Assembly (NCBI RefSeq): GCF_023276375.1 | Contig: NZ_JALLPK010000001.1 | Span: forward strand, 2,356,001 to 2,420,000 | DNA: 64,000 bases | Direction: 5' to 3' | DNA from: Halocatena marina | Lineage (GTDB): Archaea > Halobacteriota > Halobacteria > Halobacteriales > Haloarculaceae | Part shown: one piece after another, positions 54,097-62,410 of the stretch | Layout: each line of letters starts with the position of its first letter | How positions within the stretch are numbered: the stretch's first letter is position 1 | Position numbers and translations under genes: made by a program | Notes under the pieces: model-generated | What the model was told of the DNA's origin: nothing | The model's input: only the letters and a program-made list of their open reading frames with translations | Database searches by the model: none

Positions 54097-55689
54097 ATGT
54101 CTGATTCGTATTATGACTGTCTCGGCGTCGAACCGGATGCTTCTGAAGCGGAGATCGAGGCAGCCTACCGCGAAGTGGTGAAACAAATACATCCGGACAA
54201 GAGCGACAGTTCCGATACTAAAGATCGATTCATGCGGGTGCAGGAGGCACGGGCGGTGTTGATGGATCCGATAAAGCGGGCTCAGTACGACCAACGCCGC
54301 ACATCAAATACCGAGAAACAAACACAAGATACGAATCGAGAACAGGATCAAGCGCACGATGATCGTCAGCAGAGCCAAAATCAAGAGCCACAGCAACACC
54401 GTCACCAACAAGAAGATTGGCAGAGACAGTACAGCGACGAGAAACGACGATCCAAATCGTATCAATCACGGACACGAACGAGCAACCAAGCAGACAATAG
54501 AAATGAACCAGACCGCAAGCGTCGACGCAATCGTGCATCGGCGAGAACTGGTTATTCACAGCATGGTGCTTCTGCTCCGATCCTAGAATGGGTGATAACA
54601 TTGATCGAGAGCGTCCACCGGACAGGACGAACATTTCTGAGAATGGTTCGGTGTCCAAGCGTTCGTTCGGTAGATCGTGTACTGCTCCGTTCACTCATCA
54701 CCTCGCCAACAGGTGTTCGTCTCGGAACAACGATCGCGTTCGTATTCGTGCTCAGTATCGGTGTTCGATTGTTCGGATATTCACCGAATGAATCGCCGTC
54801 ACTCGGTCTCATGCTCCTCCTTATCGCGCTTATCGGGAGCTATGCTGGATACGAGCTTCTCGTCTCACATCCAAACTACGGATCACAGATACAGAAACGG
54901 ACACGAAATCGAAAACGGACACGGACACGGACGCGAGTGCAACCGCAGGAGCAACACTCCTCGAGTGGTAGCCGGCGTATTTGGCCGATTGCTGTAACAA
55001 ATCTACTCGGTGTCAGCCTCGTTGCTGGTGCGATCGTCAGTGACGCACCAACTGGAGGTGTCGTATTCACTGGAGTGTTGCTCTTTCCGTTCGTCGTTCC
55101 ACTGTTGATCTACAGTGGTGTGCTGCTACCGACGGTACGGTTTCAGAGAACGACGAAGATACTCACATACGTAGTCAGCGATGTGCACCGTTTGCTGAGT
55201 ATAACGGCAGCGATCGGGGTCGTGATCGTCGTATTTACCCAGTGGGGGATACAGACGCCTAATCTACTGGATTCGTGGGCAATGACGACATCCTCACCGT
55301 GGATTCAGAGCTTCACAATCGGACCGATCTATCTGGGATTGTTTGTGAACTTTGTCGTTGGGATCACGATGTATTCGTGTGTTCTCTGGAGTATGTACGC
55401 GATGTTTCGGTACTTGACCGCTGCACCGTGGACTGACCGATTCGATTACGGATACCGCATCAGACCCGGGACGTGGAATTTGCTGGTTGCCGGCCCGTTC
55501 GTCGTCGTCACGTGGATGGTTCTCGAAGGCGTTCCTACGATCAGTATACCACTCGGCGCTTCGACGCTCACTCTTACCCAACAGAGATCGCTTGTTGCGT
55601 TGTTTTTCCTCCCAACGGTGCTAACAGTCTTATACATCGTCCGACGCCGTCTCGAATGGATACTTCATACGCAGCCGAGACGAGAGTAA
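54097..55689 (+). CDS. J-domain protein with about eight membrane helices
   Basis: This 530-aa protein has an N-terminal J domain (about 5-68; 'YYDCLGVEPDASEAEIE', with the HPDK motif at 32-35) that would stimulate a DnaK/Hsp70 ATPase. A long Gln/Arg/Glu-rich hydrophilic linker (about 70-160) follows, then about eight predicted helices up to the C-terminus. An Arg-Thr run (near 270-285) sits in an internal loop. The layout implies a membrane-tethered co-chaperone. ATG 54097 is preferred over the frame's first ATG at 54079. It is placed between cofH and cofG. Confidence 0.75.
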   Translation: MSDSYYDCLGVEPDASEAEIEAAYREVVKQIHPDKSDSSDTKDRFMRVQEARAVLMDPIKRAQYDQRRTSNTEKQTQDTNREQDQAHDDRQQSQNQEPQQHRHQQEDWQRQYSDEKRRSKSYQSRTRTSNQADNRNEPDRKRRRNRASARTGYSQHGASAPILEWVITLIESVHRTGRTFLRMVRCPSVRSVDRVLLRSLITSPTGVRLGTTIAFVFVLSIGVRLFGYSPNESPSLGLMLLLIALIGSYAGYELLVSHPNYGSQIQKRTRNRKRTRTRTRVQPQEQHSSSGSRRIWPIAVTNLLGVSLVAGAIVSDAPTGGVVFTGVLLFPFVVPLLIYSGVLLPTVRFQRTTKILTYVVSDVHRLLSITAAIGVVIVVFTQWGIQTPNLLDSWAMTTSSPWIQSFTIGPIYLGLFVNFVVGITMYSCVLWSMYAMFRYLTAAPWTDRFDYGYRIRPGTWNLLVAGPFVVVTWMVLEGVPTISIPLGASTLTLTQQRSLVALFFLPTVLTVLYIVRRRLEWILHTQPRRE

Positions 55690-56001
55690 TTCACAGAGAA
55701 TTGTTACGGATCACGGTCGTCCGTGCTTTTTCGCTATGGACAGCGGCGGACGACGATAGTAAATTCGGAGATCAACGGTAATCTTCTTACAGTCCTGAAG
55801 TTAACTCCAAAAGGGTGTGAACTATCTCAAGTATTTATCCACTATCGAGAATATTCTTTTCACCTGTGTTGGTGCCGTATTCACCTATGAATTAGTTTTT
55901 CTGTACCATTCGAGAGAGTCCCATCTCAGTTACAGATCACTGATCGTCTCTTTAATTATTCGCTTGACTCCGGACTCCCGCGTTCCTAGGCGCAAAAGGA
56001 C
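55690..56001. other. Intergenic region between the J-protein and cofG
   Basis: This 312-bp gap between convergent genes is AT-rich and shows no supported gene, RNA or repeat. Confidence 0.6.
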
Positions 56002-57105
56002 TCAATTCCGCATCACGTCTCGGAATCGTTCACCTGCTTCGTTTTCAGCGTTGATCGCCGTTTCGATCGTCGAGGAAAGCCACCCATCATCGACGTATCG
56101 TTCGTACACTGGTAGCCGTTCGTCGAGTGGGACACCGGCTTCGTTTGCGATATCACGCAACTCTGCCAGCGCGGGCCACGCATAATCTGGGTTGATGTAA
56201 TCGTCCGTGACGGGCGATACGCCACCAAGATCATCAACACCGCAATCAAGCAGTTCCCGAACGGGCGAAAGGTTCGGTGGAACTTGTATACTCACAGTCT
56301 CCGGAAGGGCAACACGCGCCATCGCAACGGCACGGCGCATCGTTGCTACCGGAACAGGATCGTTACGCCAACGCTCGTTTGGCACAACGTTCTGGACGAG
56401 GACTTCCTGAACGTGTCCGTACTGCTCGTGCAATGTTCGAATTGCAAGAAGGCTCTCAGCTCGGTCGCGCCACGTCTCCCCGATACCGACGAGGATGCCA
56501 GTGGTAAATGGAACGCCGAGTTCGCCAGCGACACGGATCGTGTTCAGCCGTTGTTCCGGTGATTTCGCTCGTGAACCGCCGTGGACTTGTACGTCCGCCG
56601 TTGTTTCCAGCATAACGCCCATACTCGCGTTCACATCCGCGACGGTGGCCATCTGCGCTCGTGTCTGGTCGCCGGGATTCGAGTGAGGGAGGAGTCCCTC
56701 CTCAAGTGCGATTTCACACGCTTCGTGCAGATACGAGTGGATTGACTCGTGTCCCCATTCGGTCAACTGCTCGTGGATCTGTGTGTATCGATCGTCAGGG
56801 TCGTCACCAAACGTGAACAGTGCCTCGGTACAACCGGCGTCTGCACCCATGCGGACAGTGCGACGGATCTCCTCTGGACTCATGAGCGAGGCCTGTCCCG
56901 GTGGATCGTAGTACGTACAGTACGTGCAGGTGTACCGACACGCTGTCGTGAGTGGAATGAAGACGTTCCGCGCAAAACTCAACGCGGGTGCTGGCTCGAC
57001 ATCGGCGGGAGTGACCGACAGCAGACGATCGACAGCCGACTCATCAAATTTAACTCCATGTACACCACCGCCGTCGATGCCGTCCTCGTCCTCCACGTGT
57101 GTCAC
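56002..57105 (-). CDS. cofG: CofG, FO synthase subunit 1
   Basis: This 367-aa radical-SAM protein has the cluster motif 'CRYTCTYCTYY' (Cys56, 60, 63), 'RMGADAGCTEALFTFGDDPDD' and 'PFTTGILVGIGETWRDRAESLLAIR'. It condenses the CofH product to FO, the chromophore of F420. GTG at 57105 gives the expected N-terminal length; a promoter-like CATTATAG lies just upstream. The neighbouring cofC is on the same strand but 304 bp away, which is larger than usual. Confidence 0.94.
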   Translation of the reverse strand: MTHVEDEDGIDGGGVHGVKFDESAVDRLLSVTPADVEPAPALSFARNVFIPLTTACRYTCTYCTYYDPPGQASLMSPEEIRRTVRMGADAGCTEALFTFGDDPDDRYTQIHEQLTEWGHESIHSYLHEACEIALEEGLLPHSNPGDQTRAQMATVADVNASMGVMLETTADVQVHGGSRAKSPEQRLNTIRVAGELGVPFTTGILVGIGETWRDRAESLLAIRTLHEQYGHVQEVLVQNVVPNERWRNDPVPVATMRRAVAMARVALPETVSIQVPPNLSPVRELLDCGVDDLGGVSPVTDDYINPDYAWPALAELRDIANEAGVPLDERLPVYERYVDDGWLSSTIETAINAENEAGERFRDVMRN

Positions 57106-57409
57106 ACTATAATGTTTTCATCAACAGTAAAAAAGACTGCCACCCCTTAGACCAGCCATAGTCTTGGGTATACCATGCCCATTTGCGACAGCCTCGATAC
57201 GTAGCTTTGTCTGCGGTGGACAGCCCGTAACCCATGTTGACTGACCCCGCATGACATGGTATGTGGTAACATGATATATGCTTTGTCCCAATTCTCTCCC
57301 AATTATCCAGAGCTAGTATCACATTTTTCGCCATTATGCCATCTCACCAAATCACTCGAATTAAATAGTGACCCGTCCCCTCCAGCTTCAGGCAATCATT
57401 ATTCAGAAT
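57106..57409. other. Low-GC insertion-like gap between cofC and cofG
   Basis: This 304-bp gap contains a minus-strand frame of 75 codons (57107-57334) rich in aromatic residues and unlike neighbouring genes ('YTQDYGWSKGW'). I cannot assign it. The GC content is lower than in cofC or cofG. It may be a decayed insertion or a small accessory gene. Confidence 0.4.
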
Positions 57410-58003
57410 TCAGTATCGTTTGACACCAGTTCGTCCGTTCGAGGTGCTCAGTTCGAACCGGTCGTCGAGCCAGTCGGCCGCCCGTCCGTCACCGTGTAAG
57501 AGCACTTCCGCGAGATCAGCCGGTTCGTCGATATCGGTACCGAGGCGATACGAGTCAATCGTCCGCACGCTGGCTCCGATCGCTTTACAGATCTCCACGT
57601 GATCACGGTACGAAGCACCGTGATAATCGACCCGGAATTGGGGATGGCGAGCGACGATCGCGTTCGTTCCACCACCACGTCCGGGAGCGAGAACCACGTC
57701 TTCGTTCGTTTCGAAGAGTTCTCCAAGCACTGACGGAGTTGCGAGCGCAAGATCCGCCATCACGACCGCCGTATTCGGTTCGAGATGACTGTTCACTGCA
57801 ACCGTCAATGGACGCTCATCGACGCAGTCCCCACCAGAAAGCGGTGCCGTCGATAGAACCGTCGGGTCGTAGCCCGCGCTGCGGACGGCAGCGAGGACAT
57901 CCGCGAGCATGAGGCGAGAGAATTCGCGTCGCTCCTCGTCGTCGAGTACGGGGGCGAGCCGTGTTTTCGGCTCGTCGACGCGATAGGGAACGAGAACCTG
58001 CAT
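57410..58003 (-). CDS. cofC: CofC, 2-phospho-L-lactate guanylyltransferase
   Basis: This 197-aa nucleotidyltransferase begins 'MQVLVPYRVDEPKTRLAPVL' and holds 'VVMADLALATPSVLGELF', 'DVVLAPGRGGGTNAIVAR' and 'FRVDYHGASYRDHVE', matching CofC. It activates 2-phospholactate (or PEP) with GTP to provide the F420 side chain. ATG 58003 is the family start; an upstream in-frame codon at 58105 adds 34 unlikely residues. cofG is the next minus-strand gene. Confidence 0.93.
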   Translation of the reverse strand: MQVLVPYRVDEPKTRLAPVLDDEERREFSRLMLADVLAAVRSAGYDPTVLSTAPLSGGDCVDERPLTVAVNSHLEPNTAVVMADLALATPSVLGELFETNEDVVLAPGRGGGTNAIVARHPQFRVDYHGASYRDHVEICKAIGASVRTIDSYRLGTDIDEPADLAEVLLHGDGRAADWLDDRFELSTSNGRTGVKRY

Positions 58004-58266
58004 CGTTACAACCGCGTCCGACAGATGAGTGATAGTCGTTGCACACGCTACTGTCCGAAACGTAGTAGCAAAAAATCTATCACCTCTCTTCGCGGGGTCG
58101 AACATCGAGATTCGTTACATTGCTCATTCGGTGCAGGAAGCATCGATATCGATCGGTTCCGGTATATCAGCTATCGATGGTTCCGATCCAGAATACGAGT
58201 CAGCAGGGAAATTCGACTCATCACGCAGCGTCGCGCTTTTCATTAGTCCCCAGTAATTCAACCTAC

Positions 58267-58833
58267 ATGACCAACAGCGACGATCTCGCGTGGGAGACAC
58301 TCGATGCGCGCACAGCGTATGAGTGCCCGGGATTCACCATTACGAACGAATCGGTGCGACTCCCTGACGGTACCGAATCGGATTTTGACTACCTGACCGA
58401 ACCTGCGGCTGTTGTCGTACTCCCGTTCACAACCGATGCAGAGGTAGTCATCATCGATGAGTGGCGACAGGCGGTCAGTCGCGTCAACCGGAGCCTGCCA
58501 ACGGGAGGCGTCGAGCCAGACGATGAGAATCTCGAAGCCGCCGCCCGCCGAGAACTCCGTGAAGAGACCGGTTACGAGGCGGATCGGATGGAACAGTTGT
58601 GCTCTATCGAACCGGCGAACGGGATCGCAAATTCGGTCCTTCACTACTTCGTTGCCCACGATTGTGAATCAACTAGCGAACAGGAACTCGACTTCAACGA
58701 ATCAATTCGAGTACGGACAACGACGATCGATAAACTTCTGAACGCCATTTCGACCGATGAGGTACAAGATGGCCGCGCTGTACTCGGTGTTCTTTACTAT
58801 CAAATGTATGCTGCGGGGTCAGTTGGCCGTTAG
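58267..58833 (+). CDS. Nudix hydrolase
   Basis: This 188-aa protein has an intact Nudix box, 'GGVEPDDENLEAAARRELREETG', with the Glu residues that hold the metal. Before it 'VIIDEWRQAVSRVNRSLPTGG' is typical of ADP-ribose pyrophosphatase-like members. It likely cleaves nucleoside diphosphate derivatives for housekeeping or detoxification. ATG 58267 is chosen because the preceding frame from 58120 is not homologous. It is divergent from cofC. Confidence 0.87.
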   Translation: MTNSDDLAWETLDARTAYECPGFTITNESVRLPDGTESDFDYLTEPAAVVVLPFTTDAEVVIIDEWRQAVSRVNRSLPTGGVEPDDENLEAAARRELREETGYEADRMEQLCSIEPANGIANSVLHYFVAHDCESTSEQELDFNESIRVRTTTIDKLLNAISTDEVQDGRAVLGVLYYQMYAAGSVGR

Positions 58834-59200
58834 CGAAAGAGATCACAGGAAAACGTCGTGTGCGACCGATGTACGGTGGTTGAATTATCAGCCAGTGGGC
58901 ACCCCCGTTCTCGTATCCGCCTCCAATCATAATAGCAGATTTCATGTGTCTTCGTATCTACCGTGGCGGACTCTGAACCGTGCTTGAGAGGATTACGTCA
59001 TAGGATATCTACGGTGATGTCCGTCACAACGTTCGGATAGCTTGAATTGGGTATCACAGGTAAAAATTCGGAACGGTATTGGAACTGACTGGACACGCTG
59101 CGTTGCTTCGCTATTGGGTATATCTGTTAGGGTGAACTCTCAGCACTCATAGCACCATCACCTGCACTCACCTCTATCGGCATCGATGTATGCCCGATAC

Positions 59201-59214
59201 GACAATAAATTGTC
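59201..59214. promoter_or_regulatory. Perfect dyad GACAAT-AA-ATTGTC
   Basis: GACAATAAATTGTC is an exact inverted repeat of six bases around AA. It lies about 45 bp upstream of the TATA box and 74 bp upstream of the start codon of a DNA-binding protein gene. It could be an operator for that protein, but there is no direct evidence. Confidence 0.35.
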
Positions 59215-59258
59215 ATTAGGCTGCGCAATCGAGAGTAGAATACTACGCTGGCAAAGAA

Positions 59259-59266
59259 CTATACTC
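59259..59266 (+). promoter_or_regulatory. TATA box of the HTH gene
   Basis: CTATACTC is centred 26 nt upstream of the ATG at 59288, which fits a leaderless transcript and supports that start over the frame opening at 59186. Confidence 0.5.
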
Positions 59267-59287
59267 CTTCACCTCGTTGATGAAGAC

Positions 59288-59878
59288 ATGACTGACGACA
59301 CCCCCTCGGACAACTTCGAGGACATCAACAAGGTGGTTAGCGATGAGTGGGAGTCAGAGACAACACCCTACGAGCGCGTTCGTCACGTTATCGCCCACAC
59401 CTATTCACCTGCGTCGGCCGAGACTGTCGCCGAAGAGGCACAGACTTCACCGAAGACAGCACGGAAGCATCTGAACGCACTCGCTGACGAGGGGTTCGTT
59501 GGTACCACAACGGGGAAGCATGGTGGGACGATCTATCAGCGGTCATCAGAGTCACTCGTCGTTGAGCAGGCCGCAGACATACTCAAACACATCTCAACTG
59601 ATGAACTTGTTACACGCATCACAGAAATGCGTGATCAACTCAATGACTACCGGGCAGAATACGGCGTCGACTCACCCGAAGAGTTGACCATCGAACAGAC
59701 AAATCACAGCCTCGCTGAGACCGACTCAGACCAATCCGATGTCGACGCTGAAACGCTCCAAGACTGGCAGACGACACGGCGAAATCTCGCATTTGCGAAT
59801 GCCGCACTCTCAATTGCGAACGCCGAACGATTTGTTGACGGTGACGCACGAACAACTGATGATAGTGTCCCCGTCTAG
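59288..59878 (+). CDS. Winged-helix protein, DUF7342-like, first gene of a pair
   Basis: This 196-aa acidic protein has a winged helix at about 25-80 ('YERVRHVIAHTYSPASAETVAEEA', 'KTARKHLNALADEGFV'). A helical region follows ('RITEMRDQLNDYRAEYGVDSPEEL', then 'DWQTTRRNLAFANAALSIANAERF'). The pattern matches haloarchaeal DUF7342-type regulators of the ArsR/HTH class. It is followed 3 bp later by the partner gene, so translation is coupled. Such pairs recur in haloarchaea, often in variable regions. Confidence 0.78.
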   Translation: MTDDTPSDNFEDINKVVSDEWESETTPYERVRHVIAHTYSPASAETVAEEAQTSPKTARKHLNALADEGFVGTTTGKHGGTIYQRSSESLVVEQAADILKHISTDELVTRITEMRDQLNDYRAEYGVDSPEELTIEQTNHSLAETDSDQSDVDAETLQDWQTTRRNLAFANAALSIANAERFVDGDARTTDDSVPV

Positions 59879-59881
59879 CAA

Positions 59882-60364
59882 ATGACGGGCAGAAACGAGA
59901 CAGATGAGTCTCACTCGCTACGAGGGCCGATCGACCGGTCAGCACTCCTTACGATTCGTACCATCATCGAGAGAGAAGAACCGCTCGCAGCGCCATCGCT
60001 GGATGACTATCTCAATCCAACGGTTCTCGAAGTCCTGCTTGACGACGGCCTCTGTCGTGCCGAATCCGCCCGGATTGACGTTCAGTGGACGACCCAAGCA
60101 GACTACAAATTTCACTACACGGATGTTGACGACGTGAATTTCCGCTGGGGGAAACATCCACACGACGGTGACTACATCCACGTCCACGAATTTGGGCACT
60201 ATCATCCACCTCCTGACGCCACCGCTGATTCTGACGACGTCGAGCAGTCCTGCATCGAGCAGTCTGTCGAAGCACTTGTCACTCGTGCTGTTCTCAAATT
60301 ATGGCGTGTTGCCTATCATGCAGGCTCCTACGACCCGCTGAACGCTGCGAGTAATCCCCCGTAG
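59882..60364 (+). CDS. Conserved partner protein of the DUF7342-like regulator
   Basis: This 160-aa protein has 'RSALLTIRTIIEREEPLAA', 'VLLDDGLCRAESARIDVQW', 'FHYTDVDDVNFRW' and a His-rich segment 'HPHDGDYIHVHEFGHYHPPPD'. It ends in a helix ('ALVTRAVLKLWRVAYHAG'). I recognise the arrangement ('FHYTD...HPH...HPPP') from haloarchaeal two-gene units with HTH proteins. No enzyme family is evident; His clusters may bind a metal. A toxin-antitoxin-like or effector-regulator relationship is a possibility inferred only from the coupling. Confidence 0.7.
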   Translation: MTGRNETDESHSLRGPIDRSALLTIRTIIEREEPLAAPSLDDYLNPTVLEVLLDDGLCRAESARIDVQWTTQADYKFHYTDVDDVNFRWGKHPHDGDYIHVHEFGHYHPPPDATADSDDVEQSCIEQSVEALVTRAVLKLWRVAYHAGSYDPLNAASNPP

Positions 60365-61048
60365 CAGTGCAAGTGGCTATCGAAGAGACTCCATTCCCGG
60401 ATGATCCACTGCTGTTGTAGAATCGTTGGACCATCGGCACGAAAGAGGAAGAAAACGAGGACGCTTAGCAGTGGATGAGCATCCAGACCACTGGATGGGG
60501 ACCACGGATAATGCTCGACACCGATCCATCCAAGAGGGCGAGACGCTCGTCGGATCATCACGGATCACCCCGAATCGGCCGAGAACTTTGTTCGTATCGA
60601 TCGCGCCCTCATCGATCGAGAATTCGACAGTCAGCACGTCCTCGAAGTGGCCAACGGGCGTGGCTATGGCTATATGTGTTTAACAGGCAGTATTTCAAGA
60701 CAGTCTCATTATACACAACCTATAACAGCCGATATAGCGCATATCGCAATATCTTGTGCCACGGTTTCGGGAGACAGTACAATCGTATTTCATACAGCTA
60801 GTAGTCTTGCTTCGTCGCTCCCGATCTAAGGTTGTAAGCGGGTATCCGAACGTCAATTGCCACCAGCTATTGGAATCGACTGGTTCTGACTCGATTCTTG
60901 CTGAACAGTGTTAGAAAATCAAGACAAGAACTCTCTCGCTGTCCGCTAATCAGTTCTCCGAGCAGAATGTGTTTTACCCCCTATCTACCATCCATTCATA
61001 AACAATGAACCGATACTGTGATGTCTGAGTAAGCACTTACTAAATAGA
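60365..61048. other. Intergenic region, possibly with decayed coding DNA
   Basis: This 684-bp gap has no intact gene. On the plus strand, about 60540-60665 reads as haloarchaeal-looking protein ('DHPESAENFVRIDRALIDRE') but has stops on its 5' side and becomes AT-rich after 60665, so a gene remnant is possible. The last 100 bp hold the AT-rich promoter of the DoxX gene. Confidence 0.35.
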
Positions 61049-61603
61049 ATGGGCGAGAGAAATCATCAAAAAGAGAGCAACGAGAGGCAGACCCCAGACA
61101 GCATCCAGAAACCGGGAGCAACAGCAAATGCCACCAACAACACCGATTCAAAAAGTCCGTATCTCGTGATGCCGTTCCTGATATTCTTAGTGACATGCTT
61201 CATTCTTCGTGCGCTGGGCACACTCGGTGTGGAAACGGTGGATTCGTGGCATACTTCCGTCAGGGTAGCGTTGGCTGTGATGTTCATTTTCACGAGTACG
61301 ACTCATTTCACTAGCAATCGAGACGCACTCGTGCGCATGGTACCTCACAGCGTGCCGTATCCAAAGCAAGTAGTAACGGTGACAGGCATCGCTGAGCTCG
61401 TCGGCGCGGTTGGATTGCTCTGGCCTGTCACCGACCGGATCGCGGGATTCGGACTCGCCGCGTTGCTCGTGGTGTTGTTCCCCGCTAATATCGTGGCTGT
61501 ACGAAACGAAGTAGCAATCCACGGAAAACCACCGACACCTCTCTGGATTCGCCTGCCGATCCAACTGGTGTGGATCGCATCGCTCCTCTGGGTGACGTGG
61601 TAA
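61049..61603 (+). CDS. DoxX-family membrane protein
   Basis: This 184-aa protein has a hydrophilic N-terminus (about 1-40) followed by four hydrophobic helices. The DoxX-type motif is 'MVPHSVPYPKQVVTVTGIAELVGAVGLLWP' with 'FGLAALLVVLFPANIVAVRNEV'. The family includes subunits of terminal oxidases and unknown membrane proteins; the role here is unknown. A decayed TetR gene lies downstream in the same direction and may once have controlled it. Confidence 0.78.
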   Translation: MGERNHQKESNERQTPDSIQKPGATANATNNTDSKSPYLVMPFLIFLVTCFILRALGTLGVETVDSWHTSVRVALAVMFIFTSTTHFTSNRDALVRMVPHSVPYPKQVVTVTGIAELVGAVGLLWPVTDRIAGFGLAALLVVLFPANIVAVRNEVAIHGKPPTPLWIRLPIQLVWIASLLWVTW

Positions 61604-61777
61604 ACGAAACAGAGTCCAGTCGTCCGTCCACACCACTGCTGTCGAGTAGCTGTCCGAAGAAACTATTCCGTTGATGATATAATCCACTGCGTGAAGTACC
61701 GCCATCCACCGACAGACGAAGACCATCGAGGATTTCATGACCGGAATCGTTATTCAGTTTCAAACTGGCTAGCCACC

Positions 61778-62328
61778 ATGCGTGGGTTCGGTGATAAGGA
61801 ACGTGAATAGATTTGGAAACAACTAGTTGAATCGGGACGCGAGTTGCTCCTCATTTACGGGCCAAAAAAGACGAACATCGTCGAGCAGTTGGTATCGCTA
61901 AGAGTTCATTCTATCTCTTCTTCGACTCCAAGGAAGAGTTGTATCTCGAAATACTTCGCCGCGAAATGGAGGAGTACCGCGAGAACCTTCGTGATGAGTT
62001 AGAGCAGGTCGAAGAACCACGTGAGGGATTAGAGTCGCTGTTCAGGAACTACAGGGAGATCGCCGAAGACGATCCGTTCATCCAGCAGATGGTCATCCAG
62101 CGCGACTACCGGGAGGTGCTTTATAATATCTCATCAGAAACGGGAAAAACCCGATCGAAGAAGTTCGAACACACGACGCCGTTCATCGAGACTCTCCAAG
62201 AACAGAGTACAGGGCACCTCGCGGAACACGGTCCCAAAACGGTTCTCGGCGTCAAGGGAACAATCCTGCTGGTCCTGTACAAAGACGAGTTCGAAGCGTA
62301 CAGAGCGGAATTTTACGAGCAGACATGA
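61778..62328 (+). pseudogene. TetR-family regulator, disrupted
   Basis: The plus strand begins at ATG 61778 and reads 'RGFGDKERE', an in-frame TAG at 61808-61810, then 'IWKQLVESGRELLLIYGPKKTN', the start of a TetR DNA-binding domain. The HTH then shifts frame: 'VGIAKSSFYLFFDSKEELY' is in another frame and continues to the C-terminal domain ('LEILRREMEEYRENL' to 'FEAYRAEFYEQT', stop at 62328). There is at least one stop and one frameshift, so the gene is decayed; the C-terminal half from 61939 remains open. Confidence 0.85.
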
Positions 62329-62410
62329 GACCTGCTTATCACTGCACTCTCGGATGATTGACATCTGAAGCAGAAACCAACATACAAGCCACGAGAGCTT
62401 CCAAACCCGA

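Larger units (their letters stand above)
58834..59287. other. Intergenic region with an inverted repeat before the HTH gene
   Basis: This 454-bp gap has no supported gene. It contains a perfect dyad at 59201-59214 and, further on, the TATA element of the HTH gene (59259-59266). Confidence 0.5.

Noticed and set aside
57107-57334. 75-codon aromatic-rich frame between cofC and cofG
   Set aside because: Not annotated as a gene because no family, start signal or codon bias supports it; kept as an observation about the gap.
60426-60683. Overlapping short frames on both strands
   Set aside because: The most protein-like reading (about 60540-60665) has no start and fades into AT-rich DNA. It is too weak for a feature of its own.
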